Assembly: GCF_000970045.1 (NCBI RefSeq)
Contig: NZ_CP009505.1
Span: 2,294,001-2,358,000, forward strand
Direction of reading: 5' to 3'
From: Methanosarcina sp. MTP4
Lineage (GTDB): Archaea; Halobacteriota; Methanosarcinia; Methanosarcinales; Methanosarcinaceae
Length of the DNA stretch: 64,000 nt
The notes below the pieces were generated by a model, which saw nothing but the letters and a program-made list of their open reading frames with translations, was not told where the DNA came from and ran no database searches. The position numbers and the translations under genes are program-made. Of this stretch, positions 1 through 8,757 are shown piece by piece (the stretch's first letter is position 1; each line of letters begins with the position of its first letter).

Positions 1-2106
1 TTAACAACTTTCCTGGAAGGCGCTTCTTACTCCTACAATTCCGTGCTGGCTTTTTCGATATTTGACCTGGCCGAATACGGTCCGAATAACCCTGTGCACA
101 TACTGCCCCATTTTTTCCTGACAATCCTCGTATATCTTATATTCTCAGGGTTCCTTTATGAGCAGTTAAAGTTTATGGCAAACAAACAGGCGGGAGACTA
201 TTATTATGGAGCAGGCAAATATGCCGAAGCAAGTGAACGCTACGGACTTGTGGAAAATCAGTTAAGCGGGAAGCTATATACGAAAATTCATCCTTTTCCC
301 CCACCATTTTTTTTAAGGTATTACCTGGCCTACGGGGACAGTAAGTTCAGGGCAGGGAAGCCCGAAAGCCAGAGAATATCCGAAAACCGGAGAATACTCG
401 AAGCCTCCGCACTTCTGGATAAGGCCTTAAGCTATGCACAGGAGTTTCCCAATTCATACCTGTGGAAAATATTTTACACAAAGGGCCTTCTCGAAGCGGA
501 GACGCAAAACCTCCGGAGAAGCTATGAAAATTACAAAAAGGCGATAGATGCGATCGAAAACCTTCGGGGAAGCATAAAAATCCCCGAAAGGAGAGGAGAC
601 TTTTTCGAAAACAAGATCGAAGTTTACAAAAAAATGGTTTCCACCTGCCTGGAACTGGAAAAATACGAAGAGGCTTTCGAGTATGCGGAAAAAGCCAAAG
701 GAAGGGTCTTTCTCGACATGCTGGATTCTGCCAAACTCAACCTGAAAGCCAGTCCCGAACTGAAAGAAAAAGAAGCCGAGTACGTCAGAAAAATAAAGGA
801 GCTCCAGCTAAAAGGCGGGACAAGGACCAGAATGGGCGCCCTGGATTCCGAACTGGAAGGAGTCTGCAAGGAATACGATGAATTCCTTCTAAAAATAAAG
901 GAAGAAGACCCGGAGTATTATGCCATAAAAACAAGCGGAGTAACAAACATTGAAACAGTACAGCGCTGCCTGGAGGAAAACGAAGTTGTACTGGAATTCT
1001 TCATTGCGGAAAAAGCAATCCTGTTCATAATCCAGAAGGAAAACTTTAAGGTAAAGGTCCTCCCGACAGCTGTGGACACCCTCCATGAAAAAATAGTGGA
1101 TTTCCGGAAAAGGATCGAAGCCGAAAGGATGGAACTCAGAAAACATGAGGCAGAGAAAGAGGAAGAGAGCAAAACCGATTCAACGGGATCAGGGAGCGAA
1201 ACAGGGTCAAAAGAAGGCCAGGAAAAGAAAAAGCTAAGGCGCCTGAAATTTGTAGCCCGGGACCTTTACCGGGATCTGGTGAAACCCTGGGAGGATGAAT
1301 TACAATCCGGACCCTGTGATGACTTAGCCTGCGTGGAATCTGTCTGCGATGAATCAGTCTACGATGAATTAGCCAGCAATGAATTAGCCTGTAGTGAATT
1401 AGCCAGCAGAGAATTGATCATTATTCCTCACGGCATTTTGCACTATCTTCCTTTCAATGCCCTGCACGATGGGAAGAAATGGTTCATCGAAAAGTACGAA
1501 ATAAGGTTTTTGCAAAATGCTTCGATCCTTGAACTGCTGGCAAAAAAGAAGGTTAACAGCCAGAAAGCTCTTGTTGTCGGGAACCCCACTTCAAACCTGG
1601 AGTACGCCGAAAGCGAGGCTTTGAGCATTGCCGAAAAATTGAATACAAAAGCCCTTATTCGGGACGAAGCTACAAAAACTTCGGTCCTGGAAGAGTTAGG
1701 GAAAAAGGGTATAATCCATCTTGCATGCCATGCAAAGTTTATCGAAAAAGCTTCCAGGCTATCCCACCTGGTCTTTGCCGACGGCAATCTCTTTGTGACG
1801 GAGATCTACAACCTCGAACTTGAAACGGACCTTGTTGCCCTGTCGGCCTGCGAATCCGGCCTTGGAAGCCTTGATAACGGAGATGAAGTCGAAAGTATGA
1901 CCCGCGCCTTCATGCGTGCCGGGGCTCAGACTGTTATTTCATCCCTCTGGAGCGCTTATGATAAAAGTACAGAGAGCCTGTTTTTAATATTTTATGAAAA
2001 AGAAGGGAGCAAAGTACGGAGGTTAAGGGAATCACAGCTTGATTTGATGGAAACTTACGAACATCCCTATTACTGGGCTCTATTCGAATTGTTCGGAGAA
2101 AAATGA
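1..2106 (+). CDS. TPR and CHAT-domain (caspase-like peptidase) protein, 5' end outside window
   Basis: The frame is open from the first base, so the true start lies upstream; the first start-like codon in the window is GTG at 43. Counting from it (687 residues), a hydrophobic stretch near residues 20-37 is followed by TPR-like helical pairs (about 45-230), a charged helical region, a Ser/Gly/Glu linker, and a C-terminal CHAT domain (about 450-687). The caspase-type dyad is visible as His563 in HLACHA and Cys603 in SACESG. CHAT proteins are known as proteases in prokaryotic signalling and defence, often paired with separate sensors or substrates. A Cys/Glu/Leu-rich stretch before the catalytic domain is encoded by in-frame short repeats (1316-1420). 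It converges on the next gene with a 19 bp gap. Family is firm; substrate is unknown. Confidence 0.85.
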   Translation, partial: LTTFLEGASYSYNSVLAFSIFDLAEYGPNNPVHILPHFFLTILVYLIFSGFLYEQLKFMANKQAGDYYYGAGKYAEASERYGLVENQLSGKLYTKIHPFPPPFFLRYYLAYGDSKFRAGKPESQRISENRRILEASALLDKALSYAQEFPNSYLWKIFYTKGLLEAETQNLRRSYENYKKAIDAIENLRGSIKIPERRGDFFENKIEVYKKMVSTCLELEKYEEAFEYAEKAKGRVFLDMLDSAKLNLKASPELKEKEAEYVRKIKELQLKGGTRTRMGALDSELEGVCKEYDEFLLKIKEEDPEYYAIKTSGVTNIETVQRCLEENEVVLEFFIAEKAILFIIQKENFKVKVLPTAVDTLHEKIVDFRKRIEAERMELRKHEAEKEEESKTDSTGSGSETGSKEGQEKKKLRRLKFVARDLYRDLVKPWEDELQSGPCDDLACVESVCDESVYDELASNELACSELASRELIIIPHGILHYLPFNALHDGKKWFIEKYEIRFLQNASILELLAKKKVNSQKALVVGNPTSNLEYAESEALSIAEKLNTKALIRDEATKTSVLEELGKKGIIHLACHAKFIEKASRLSHLVFADGNLFVTEIYNLELETDLVALSACESGLGSLDNGDEVESMTRAFMRAGAQTVISSLWSAYDKSTESLFLIFYEKEGSKVRRLRESQLDLMETYEHPYYWALFELFGEK

Positions 2107-2125
2107 AACGGTTTTTGTTTAGCCC

Positions 2126-2917
2126 TTAGTTCCTTAGCCGGACATTTTCGCCATCTATCGATAATTTCTCCTCGTTTTCCAGGTCCGATAAAGCGTCCAT
2201 AAATTCCCCGTAAGCGATATCCTGAAGATCCGGTGCTTCGTTCAACCTATCTCTCAGCTCTTTGAGGGACAGGCTTCCCTCTTTGGCAAGCAAACCAAGT
2301 ATCGATTTTGTGAGCAGTTCCGAAAGCCCGTCTCCGGTCATGTCTTTCTCGTCCTGGTATTCCTCCTGACCCTCCAAATCAGTGTATTTTGAACCTCTTA
2401 CCGCTGCCACAGGCGGGTTATTGGTTATCATCGAACCGGAAACAAAACTTGAGCCGGGCTTCTGGATCTCCGGGAGCTTAGGAGATTCAGGAAGTTTGGG
2501 AGATTCAGGAAACTCATAGAGTTCAGGGGAGCAATCGGAATTCCGGGAATCGGGTTCGGAAAAAAAAGCGTTTAAAAAATCAGTGTAAAAGTGTTCCAGA
2601 GAGTGATTATTCAACTGTTTCCGGATTTCCTCAAGTACTTCCGAAAGGTCAGGGTCCTCTTCCCGATAACTATATGCCTCTGCCAGAAGGGAATTTTTAA
2701 TCTGCTTTACTCCGGGTTCATCTCTTTCTTCTTCAGCTCTTTTCAGTTCGCTTTCCAGAATTTCGAAGCGTGAGATGTCCTGCACTTTAAAGGTGTCAAC
2801 CAGATCTCCCAGGAATTCATAGAATAGATCCAGCTGCCCGTTTTGTTTCGCATGCTGCTTCCACCTGTAAACCACATCAAACGGGATCCTCCCCATAAAG
2901 AGCTCATCATAATCCAT
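2126..2917 (-). CDS. Hypothetical acidic protein with C-terminal winged-helix-like domain
   Basis: A 263-residue protein I do not recognise. Residues 1-125 are predicted helical and charged. A Pro/Ser/Glu linker near 130-150 carries a tandem PESPKL repeat, and the last 65 residues look like a small winged helix (ILGLLAKEGSLSLKELRDRL followed by a beta-hairpin-like end). It lies 18 bp downstream of the 500-residue gene on the same strand, so the two are probably one transcript. Its C-terminal end almost meets the CHAT gene coming from the other side. The winged helix could bind DNA or act as a protein contact module. There are no catalytic motifs. Whether it works with the CHAT protein or with the AAA cluster cannot be told from sequence alone. 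Confidence 0.7.
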   Translation of the reverse strand: MDYDELFMGRIPFDVVYRWKQHAKQNGQLDLFYEFLGDLVDTFKVQDISRFEILESELKRAEEERDEPGVKQIKNSLLAEAYSYREEDPDLSEVLEEIRKQLNNHSLEHFYTDFLNAFFSEPDSRNSDCSPELYEFPESPKLPESPKLPEIQKPGSSFVSGSMITNNPPVAAVRGSKYTDLEGQEEYQDEKDMTGDGLSELLTKSILGLLAKEGSLSLKELRDRLNEAPDLQDIAYGEFMDALSDLENEEKLSIDGENVRLRN

Positions 2918-2935
2918 ATTACCACTTTCTTTCCA

Positions 2936-4438
2936 TCAATTCAGGTTCTTAAATACTTCATATTTTGCCTCTACGACACAGCGCCTTTGTTTTCCCGTTT
3001 CCTCCTTAGGCCGTATTTCGAGCGGTGCCAGGAACTTTCCGGGCCTGTACATTACCTTTTCAAGCAGTTGAATACGCTCACCTCTGCTTTCCATACTGCA
3101 CCCTCCTTCCCGGTCACAGATCAGGTTAAGGTCCAGAACTGCCCCGTACCCGTACTTTTTCTGAATTAGTTCCCTGACCTCAATGTCCCCAATCTCCAGG
3201 TCTTTGATCAGGCCAAAACAGTTGAAATACACTTCCAATTCCCCTTTATTTTGCTCCTTTATGTTACGCTCCCCTTTATCCTTCCCTTTTTTATCTTTCC
3301 CCCTTCTATCCGTATATCTTCCTTCCTGAACCCATCCATCCTGATACTCTCCATTCTGGCCCCCTTTATCCTGCAACCCATTCTTCCAGCCTCTTTCATA
3401 AGAAGCGATTCCTTCTCCACATTCGACCTGAATTAATTTCTCTATTAGTTTTCTCCTTTCTTCCAGGTCCGTAAGTTTGACCGTTAGCAAAAAACCGAGT
3501 TCCTTACTTATGCTCCCGTACCAGGGGCAGGTTCTCCTGGATTCGATATCCCTGAGCAAACTGACCAGGCAAACGCCCATGGGAGTGAGTTCCAGGAACT
3601 CCTCCCCATCTTCATAAACAAGAGCAAGAACTCCACTTTGAAACCCTTTTCTTAGCGTTTCGTAAAACTTGCCGGGGTCTTCCTCATATCCCGTACCTGC
3701 ACAAACAGCTCTCTGCCTAGTTTTTTCTTGAAAGAAGCTGTTCATTATTACCGAGGCTAGCAAGGGCTTTGTGTAAGGGTTAATGCCCTGAAGAGCATCC
3801 CTGATGTTTCCGATGCTTTCGGGACTCATGCTGTTCAAATTAACTCTCTTCGGGTTTTGGGCTCTTTTTTCACGGAAATCCCCGGACATGATGAAGTGAA
3901 GGGAATAATCAGCTTTTTGCTCGATTGTTCTACTTATGCTTCCGAAACCGTCAGGAAAATTAAAATGTCCCAGAGCCTGTTCCAGAGCAGACCCGGATTT
4001 TTTTCTGTATGCTCTGCTGCATTCAACAAACTCTTTTTTATTCCCCCTGTTATCATAAAGAGCCGTACAAAATTCTTTTAACTCGATTTCCTGATTTAAT
4101 TCGGAAAATTTGTACAATTTTTTTATAAGTTTTTTCCCTAAAAAGGATATCTCTACAGCTTTGAAAAAACGATGGACTCTGCTATCATCCTTCAAATTGG
4201 AGGAAACCGGATAGTAAATGGGAACGGCAAGGTTCAATCCATACAGGTTATCAATCACGGCATTAAGGTCCCCGAATGTTTCCTCCCTGTGGCCCCTTTC
4301 AAAGCGGCTTATAATATCTCTATTTCGGAAGAGCCCCTCTTCATAGGACACATCATAAAGTATTTTTAATACCTCGATGTGGTTGCTTTTTGCCAGGGAA
4401 ACCCAAAGAGAGTTACCGAAATCGCTTTGAAAATACAT
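2936..4438 (-). CDS. Hypothetical protein with charged low-complexity insert
   Basis: About 500 residues, family not recognised. The ATG at 4438 is chosen; a GTG 18 bases upstream (4456) is an alternative and neither has a strong ribosome site. The N-terminal ~110 residues are mixed helix/strand and could be a winged-helix-like region. The middle is soluble alpha/beta. Near residues 370-410 there is a very polar insert rich in Gly, Lys, Asp and Gln (for example KDKKGKDKGERN), typical of an unstructured linker, before a compact C-terminal domain. A 270-base AT-rich spacer separates it from the AAA ATPase gene upstream, so it may have its own promoter. With the 263-residue gene it forms a two-gene unit. 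Confidence 0.7.
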   Translation of the reverse strand: MYFQSDFGNSLWVSLAKSNHIEVLKILYDVSYEEGLFRNRDIISRFERGHREETFGDLNAVIDNLYGLNLAVPIYYPVSSNLKDDSRVHRFFKAVEISFLGKKLIKKLYKFSELNQEIELKEFCTALYDNRGNKKEFVECSRAYRKKSGSALEQALGHFNFPDGFGSISRTIEQKADYSLHFIMSGDFREKRAQNPKRVNLNSMSPESIGNIRDALQGINPYTKPLLASVIMNSFFQEKTRQRAVCAGTGYEEDPGKFYETLRKGFQSGVLALVYEDGEEFLELTPMGVCLVSLLRDIESRRTCPWYGSISKELGFLLTVKLTDLEERRKLIEKLIQVECGEGIASYERGWKNGLQDKGGQNGEYQDGWVQEGRYTDRRGKDKKGKDKGERNIKEQNKGELEVYFNCFGLIKDLEIGDIEVRELIQKKYGYGAVLDLNLICDREGGCSMESRGERIQLLEKVMYRPGKFLAPLEIRPKEETGKQRRCVVEAKYEVFKNLN

Positions 4439-4726
4439 AGTTAACCCTGAGTACACTGGATATTATTTATTACATTGATATATTACCCATTGATATTCAA
4501 AAATTAATATCTGTTGGTCACCTCCTGAGCAGCCGATTGTCTCTCTCAAAATGCATAAACAGAAAACGCCGAATAATAAAAATATTTAATAAATGTAAAT
4601 TATTCAATAAATACAAACTGTTTTCGGGTGGAGCTGAATTAAAACTTATTGTAAAAGGTCCCGGAACCAGAGCCTATTGCAACCCGTTCTATAAAGACAA
4701 GTTCTGGCTCCCACCGGGTTTACTTC

Positions 4727-5986
4727 TTACTTTTGTCCTATCGTTTCCGAAAGCCTCCTGCTCTCTTCTGAAAACGCCTGCAGGAGATCATCCAGGCAGA
4801 TCTGAGGCCTGTCATTTTTACCTATCAACCGGATCCTGCTGCTGATCGCCGAATCTCCTTTAAGGAACCTCTCAACCGCAAGATCGCTTGCCCTTACCAC
4901 GGCTCTTTCAAGGTCCCTGCCCGTAAAAGCGTAAAGCTTCCCGTTTCTGGAACAAAATTCCGGCTCCGTTGTCCGGACGGCTTTTTCGATATCACTGTCA
5001 TCAACGGCACAGTGCTGAGGTGCGGTCTTCAGAAGGGATTTTACGATCCCGCATCTTACTGAAAAGTCAGGGAGAGGGATGTTAACCATTTTAACTCTGG
5101 TCTTGAAAGCAGTGTCGATGTCTTCTTCCCTGTTGGTGGCAAAGAGCATGATGAGGCGGTCTGTCCCGAACTGCAGGGACTGCACGCCGTCCATGAACTG
5201 GAGAATTTCCGCCATAAGGGCGACAGAGGCTTCATGGGGGTTCTTTGCCCGGGAAGGTACCAGGTGGTCTACTTCATCAATGAAAAGAAGAACTTTTTTC
5301 TCGCTCTCTTTACAGAGTTCCCCTGCCTGCTTGAAGATGCTCTGCATACGGGCCGCAGACTCCCCGTACCCGCTTGAGCGGATCTGGGCCGCATCAACTG
5401 CAATGAAATCAGCCTCCATTCTTTGTGCAAGGGCTTTTGCAACCGTGGTTTTTCCCGTCCCCGAGGGACCCGCAAGGAGGATGTACTGCTTGTGGTTTTT
5501 ATAGCAGGGCATCTCGGGAAACCTGAGCCTGCGGGTATAGAATTTCTCGATATCATCCACGACCTTTCCGGCAGTCCCGTGGATATTGATTTTTTCTCCA
5601 AGAGGCACCCTGAAACTCTCGATCGGAACCATACGGGCAGATTCTTCACTGGAGCTTACCTTTTCCGCTCCGTATCCCGATGAAAGCTGGCTCAAAAACC
5701 TGTATATCTCGTCATCGTTTTTCTCGTTTGCAAGGAGTTTCTGGATTGAAACAAGCTTATTCTGGACAGACCTGCTTTTTGATTCCGCAAGCAGCCTGTC
5801 AACCTGGATCCTGAAGAACCGGTCCCTGCACAACAAAAAATTCGGTATGTCACCTTTTTCAACGTAACGGTTCAGCTCCTCCCACGTTTCGTTCACCAGG
5901 TTTTTTTCCTGAGGAGCAGGCGAAAGCACCTTGCGGTTCAAGCCGGAGTTCATAAGCCTCCTGTTCATTAAAGCTAGCTCTGACAT
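4727..5986 (-). CDS. Classical AAA+ ATPase (Vps4/spastin/katanin-like architecture)
   Basis: A 419-residue single-ring AAA+ ATPase. ATG at 5986 is preceded by GAGAGGTG at good spacing; the GTG at 5998 lies in that ribosome site. The N-terminal ~130 residues are helical and charged, with no domain I can name. The AAA core follows: Walker A GPSGTGKT at 173-180, a GYGES segment resembling pore loop 1 near 206, Walker B LLFIDEVD at 233-240, sensor-1 FATNR at 282-286, and a likely arginine finger in FKTRV (Arg297). A lid and a C-terminal helix (LDDLLQAFSEESRR) resemble the end of meiotic-clade AAA proteins. Such enzymes pull apart or thread protein assemblies. It follows two helical proteins and a membrane protein, which are its likely partners or substrates. 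Confidence 0.88.
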   Translation of the reverse strand: MSELALMNRRLMNSGLNRKVLSPAPQEKNLVNETWEELNRYVEKGDIPNFLLCRDRFFRIQVDRLLAESKSRSVQNKLVSIQKLLANEKNDDEIYRFLSQLSSGYGAEKVSSSEESARMVPIESFRVPLGEKINIHGTAGKVVDDIEKFYTRRLRFPEMPCYKNHKQYILLAGPSGTGKTTVAKALAQRMEADFIAVDAAQIRSSGYGESAARMQSIFKQAGELCKESEKKVLLFIDEVDHLVPSRAKNPHEASVALMAEILQFMDGVQSLQFGTDRLIMLFATNREEDIDTAFKTRVKMVNIPLPDFSVRCGIVKSLLKTAPQHCAVDDSDIEKAVRTTEPEFCSRNGKLYAFTGRDLERAVVRASDLAVERFLKGDSAISSRIRLIGKNDRPQICLDDLLQAFSEESRRLSETIGQK

Positions 5987-6049
5987 TCTGGAAAACACCT
6001 CTCTGGATTTATGAAAAAATTAAATTTCGTTTTTTTCGGCAGGAATAGT

Positions 6050-6910
6050 TCAGTACATCTCCTTCAGTCCGCTTGAATCCGTTTCCGCATGAAGGTGGGA
6101 ATTCAACCTTACTTTGAGCTGGTCTATCTGTTTTGAGCGGATGTCCTCAAACTCAGGTTCGTCAACCCGTCTCAAGACTTCCTCATAGCCCAGGAGGTCG
6201 GTTGCCTGAAGCTCGGACCTGTTGAGGAGTTTTTCCGCGGTCTCCGAAAGAGCCCTGTTGATCTCTTTTTCATCATATGAGCTTCCGTCTTCCAGAAGGT
6301 CCATGTCTATACTTTCGAGTGCCTCAAGGAATTCGGCAAGGTAGTCCTCATTTAATTCTTCCCCATCTTTTATTATGTCGTGCCTGTTTTTCAGCTCATC
6401 GATGATCATTTCAATCAACTGGACGTTGGCATCGGCATTACAGTAGACCCCATAACACCTGTTCAACCGCTTCTCCGAAAACGAGGCTTTTTTCAGGGAT
6501 TCTTCCGCTTTCCTGGCAACTTTTCTCCGCAGTCTCCGGGTCTTTGGCTCACTGCAACTTTCAGTCGTATCGTCAAGGGCTTTAAGGCATTTTTCGGCTT
6601 CTGCGATCAGGGAATCATAGTCCGCCTCGGCTGACTCTGCCAGGCGCCCGTACTTATGTTTCCGCTTTTCATAGTGCCGTTTCTTATCTCCCATGAGACG
6701 AGTTTTCTCCTCAATGCTCTGCAACTTTTCGAATCTGACCTGCTCTCCCGAAAGCTTAAGCCGACTGTTCCCGTAGCCGTCATCAGGCCAGTTTTTCCCC
6801 GGGTTTTTCCCGGGATAGCTTTCCTCTCTACCCTTGCTTTTGTCCTGTTGAAGCCTTACGCCCAGGGCTTCAACATATTTTCCCATCTTTACAGGTATCG
6901 ATAAAGACAC
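6050..6910 (-). CDS. Charged alpha-helical (coiled-coil) protein linked to AAA+ ATPase
   Basis: 286 residues, family not recognised. GTG at 6910 is the start, with GGAGGG about nine bases before it. The sequence is nearly all predicted helix and highly charged. A basic, Lys/Arg-rich first half (roughly 60-150, with KKRHYEKRKHKYGRL and TRRLRRKVARKAEESLKK) is followed by an acidic second half (roughly 185-260). The basic-then-acidic helical layout superficially recalls ESCRT-III and PspA-like proteins acted on by Vps4-type ATPases, but I see no diagnostic motif, so this is only a hypothesis. It sits 51 bp (to the chosen ATG, 63 bp) upstream of the AAA gene and 12 bp downstream of the 216-residue gene, which indicates co-transcription. 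Confidence 0.72.
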   Translation of the reverse strand: MSLSIPVKMGKYVEALGVRLQQDKSKGREESYPGKNPGKNWPDDGYGNSRLKLSGEQVRFEKLQSIEEKTRLMGDKKRHYEKRKHKYGRLAESAEADYDSLIAEAEKCLKALDDTTESCSEPKTRRLRRKVARKAEESLKKASFSEKRLNRCYGVYCNADANVQLIEMIIDELKNRHDIIKDGEELNEDYLAEFLEALESIDMDLLEDGSSYDEKEINRALSETAEKLLNRSELQATDLLGYEEVLRRVDEPEFEDIRSKQIDQLKVRLNSHLHAETDSSGLKEMY

Positions 6911-6922
6911 TTCAGGCCCTCC

Positions 6923-7573
6923 TTAAATTTTAATCCCGTTAATTTCCTTTGAATTCGCTTCAAAGTCCCTGATCATGTTTCCTATCCTGTCCTTAACCGT
7001 TCTCAGGTCATTTTCAGTGATCTCTTCGGCAGCCAGGCTTTTTTCTTTAATCTGCGTTTCCCGGATTACTTTTTCAACATCCATCAGCTTCTCCGCATCC
7101 AGTAAAAGGGAATTTAACAGCTGCGTCGAACAGAGTGAAATTTCTTCAAAGCGGCATCTGTCTTTATGTGTAATTGACCCGAAGCGGCTTTTGTTCAACC
7201 TTACGAGCCTGTCCATTTCCTCAATCACGAGCGGCATTTCCGTGAAAACGAAATGGTAATTGCCAATGAAGTGCTTGCGTTCCAAAACCGGCACTTTGAA
7301 ACGGAGCATCAAAGCTTTTCCATAATCCCGGGAAGAACTGAAATAATGTTCAAGGTCAAGTTCCCGATCCCTGCCCTGGCTTCTCATTTCCCCGTTTTTG
7401 AGGACTTTTTGCTTGAAAGCTTCCTCCTTCCTTTCCAGTTCGCATATCTGCGAGTAGGCTTCCTGAAGCACTGCTTTTGAAAAGAAAAACCTCATTTTTA
7501 CCGAATCGGAGATTTTTTCGGGGGTATTTATTTTAGAACCTATCCAGGCCCGGGATTCCCTATTGACATTCAT
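6923..7573 (-). CDS. Alpha-helical protein, second coiled-coil component of AAA cluster
   Basis: 216 residues, family not recognised. ATG at 7573 has GGAGGATC directly upstream. Residues about 35-75 and 110-200 are predicted long amphipathic helices with many Glu, Lys and Arg residues. There is no membrane segment, signal peptide or catalytic motif. It lies 14 bp downstream of the small membrane protein gene and 12 bp upstream of the other helical protein gene, so all four genes down to the AAA ATPase read as one operon. By position it is probably a structural or adaptor part of a complex handled by the ATPase. Confidence 0.7.
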   Translation of the reverse strand: MNVNRESRAWIGSKINTPEKISDSVKMRFFFSKAVLQEAYSQICELERKEEAFKQKVLKNGEMRSQGRDRELDLEHYFSSSRDYGKALMLRFKVPVLERKHFIGNYHFVFTEMPLVIEEMDRLVRLNKSRFGSITHKDRCRFEEISLCSTQLLNSLLLDAEKLMDVEKVIRETQIKEKSLAAEEITENDLRTVKDRIGNMIRDFEANSKEINGIKI

Positions 7574-7587
7574 CTTGATCCTCCCGG

Positions 7588-7998
7588 TTACCAGTCAACT
7601 TCTTTTCCGAGCTTGCTCCGCATCATATAGTATGCCAGGGCCCCGACAATGAAAGAGGCGATCGGGTGGTTTTGCATATAGGTAATCAGTTCAAAAAGGA
7701 AATCCCGAACCCAGTAAATTATGTTATAGCACGCAAGCCTGATACCAAACTCAAAGTCAAGGACCCTGTTAAATATCAAAACGGAATCCGGATCTATTGA
7801 GCCCAGGGCCGACCTGCAGCCAGGTATAAAAGGTTGAAACCTGTGCCTGATTTCAACATACCCAGCTGCAAGAGCCAGCAGTACAGCTGTGTATATTCCC
7901 AGGATTTTTAGTCGATTCCCGGGGGAGTAACAAAACCCTTCTTTATCTTTCCCGGACATAACAATCTTTAGATCTCCATGAATTTCACTGAGTGACAT
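7588..7998 (-). CDS. Small membrane protein, first gene of AAA/helical-protein operon
   Basis: 136 residues; ATG at 7998 is preceded by GAGGAG. It has a clear hydrophobic segment near residues 32-48 (GIYTAVLLALAAGYVEI) and another near 108-126 (PIASFIVGALAYYMM). Between them is a region with weaker hydrophobicity (about 75-105). The N-terminal ~28 residues are polar and the C-terminus ends in a short basic tail. No known family is recognised. As first gene of the unit 7998-4727 it could anchor the helical proteins and the AAA+ ATPase at the membrane; this is inferred from position only. Confidence 0.65.
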   Translation of the reverse strand: MSLSEIHGDLKIVMSGKDKEGFCYSPGNRLKILGIYTAVLLALAAGYVEIRHRFQPFIPGCRSALGSIDPDSVLIFNRVLDFEFGIRLACYNIIYWVRDFLFELITYMQNHPIASFIVGALAYYMMRSKLGKEVDW

Positions 7999-8331
7999 AG
8001 CAGTCTCCTCCTTACAAACAAGACCTCCACTTAATTTTAAGGGTCAGTTTGAACATATTATGACTGAATTTCGATATTTATCAAGCACCGTTTCAATGCT
8101 CCTGTTCAATGCTCCTGATGACCTTCCTGCGAACCTGAGGAGAGCATAAAATCCAGCCCTGCCTTCCTTTTACTTAGAAAGTCTTCAATTATTTTTATTG
8201 TCTTCAATTATTTTTACTTCCCTATCATCAAGATGCAGCAAATTTTGCCCATTGAATCTCGGGTAACAATTTCACAAATTTGAAACCTCCTGATCCACGC
8301 TTTAAGATACAAGTCTAATTTTGAAAGAGTC

Positions 8332-8447
8332 GTTATACATAGTGTGTCTCCATCCCTTTCGGGAATTCCTCAAAGTTCATTTTTACCATTGAGAAAACTT
8401 TCATACATAGTGTGTCCCCAGACTTTTCGGAACCTCTTCAAGCTGCA
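8332..8447. repeat. Two copies of a ~48 bp motif
   Basis: The motif ATACATAGTGTGTC-CC occurs at 8336-8352 and 8403-8419. In both copies it is followed by a related pyrimidine-rich stretch containing TTTCGG and then CCTC.TCAA or TCCTCAAA. The copies start 67 bp apart. No coding function is evident. They may be remnants of an insertion or a duplicated regulatory segment. Confidence 0.5.
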
Positions 8448-8508
8448 CGGATAGGATTTCAATCGCACGAAAAAAATTGATTACTGAAAAAAAGGCAGAA
8501 AAGGCCAA

Positions 8509-8555
8509 ACCTTTCCCCGGGGAAAGGTGGGGCAGTTTATTTAAATTCAGGGTAA
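8509..8555. repeat. 47 bp repeat, copy 1, containing an 18 bp perfect palindrome
   Basis: This 47 bp segment is matched at 42 of 47 positions by 12240-12286, in the same orientation. Here it contains the perfect palindrome CCTTTCCCCGGGGAAAGG (8510-8527), followed by TGGGGCAGTTTAT and TTCAGGG. The palindrome is imperfect in the other copy. The two copies bracket the secreted protein and the beta-lactamase-fold lipoprotein genes. Confidence 0.7.
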
Positions 8556-8757
8556 AAAACGTAGTTGCTTTTTTTCACCAAGCGTGCTGAGAATTGTAGC
8601 AATCAAAAAACGTTTGCGGATATCTAAACCGAAAGCTTTGTTTATTTATTCCTGCCAATACACATTCCTTCATATTTTTTATGGCCAGTGTGATTGCCTC
8701 AAAGGCAATTTGGCATCCGTGATCAAGGTCAGGTTTAAGTCTTTGATCGCAATTCAC
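8547..8757 (-). pseudogene. Frameshifted protein remnant, family unknown
   Basis: On the minus strand a frame from 8757 encodes AFEAITLAIKNMKECVLAGI and then loses sense. A second frame takes over near 8638 with KAFGLDIRKRFLIATILSTL and ends at a TGA at 8547-8549, inside the 47 bp repeat. The joined peptide has a protein-like amphipathic composition, which suggests the 3' end of a decayed gene. I cannot name the family. Confidence 0.3.

Noticed and set aside
6050-7573. Calling the two helical proteins ESCRT-III homologues
   Set aside because: Only general charge and helix layout resemble ESCRT-III. No diagnostic motif could be seen, so the idea is kept as a hypothesis only.
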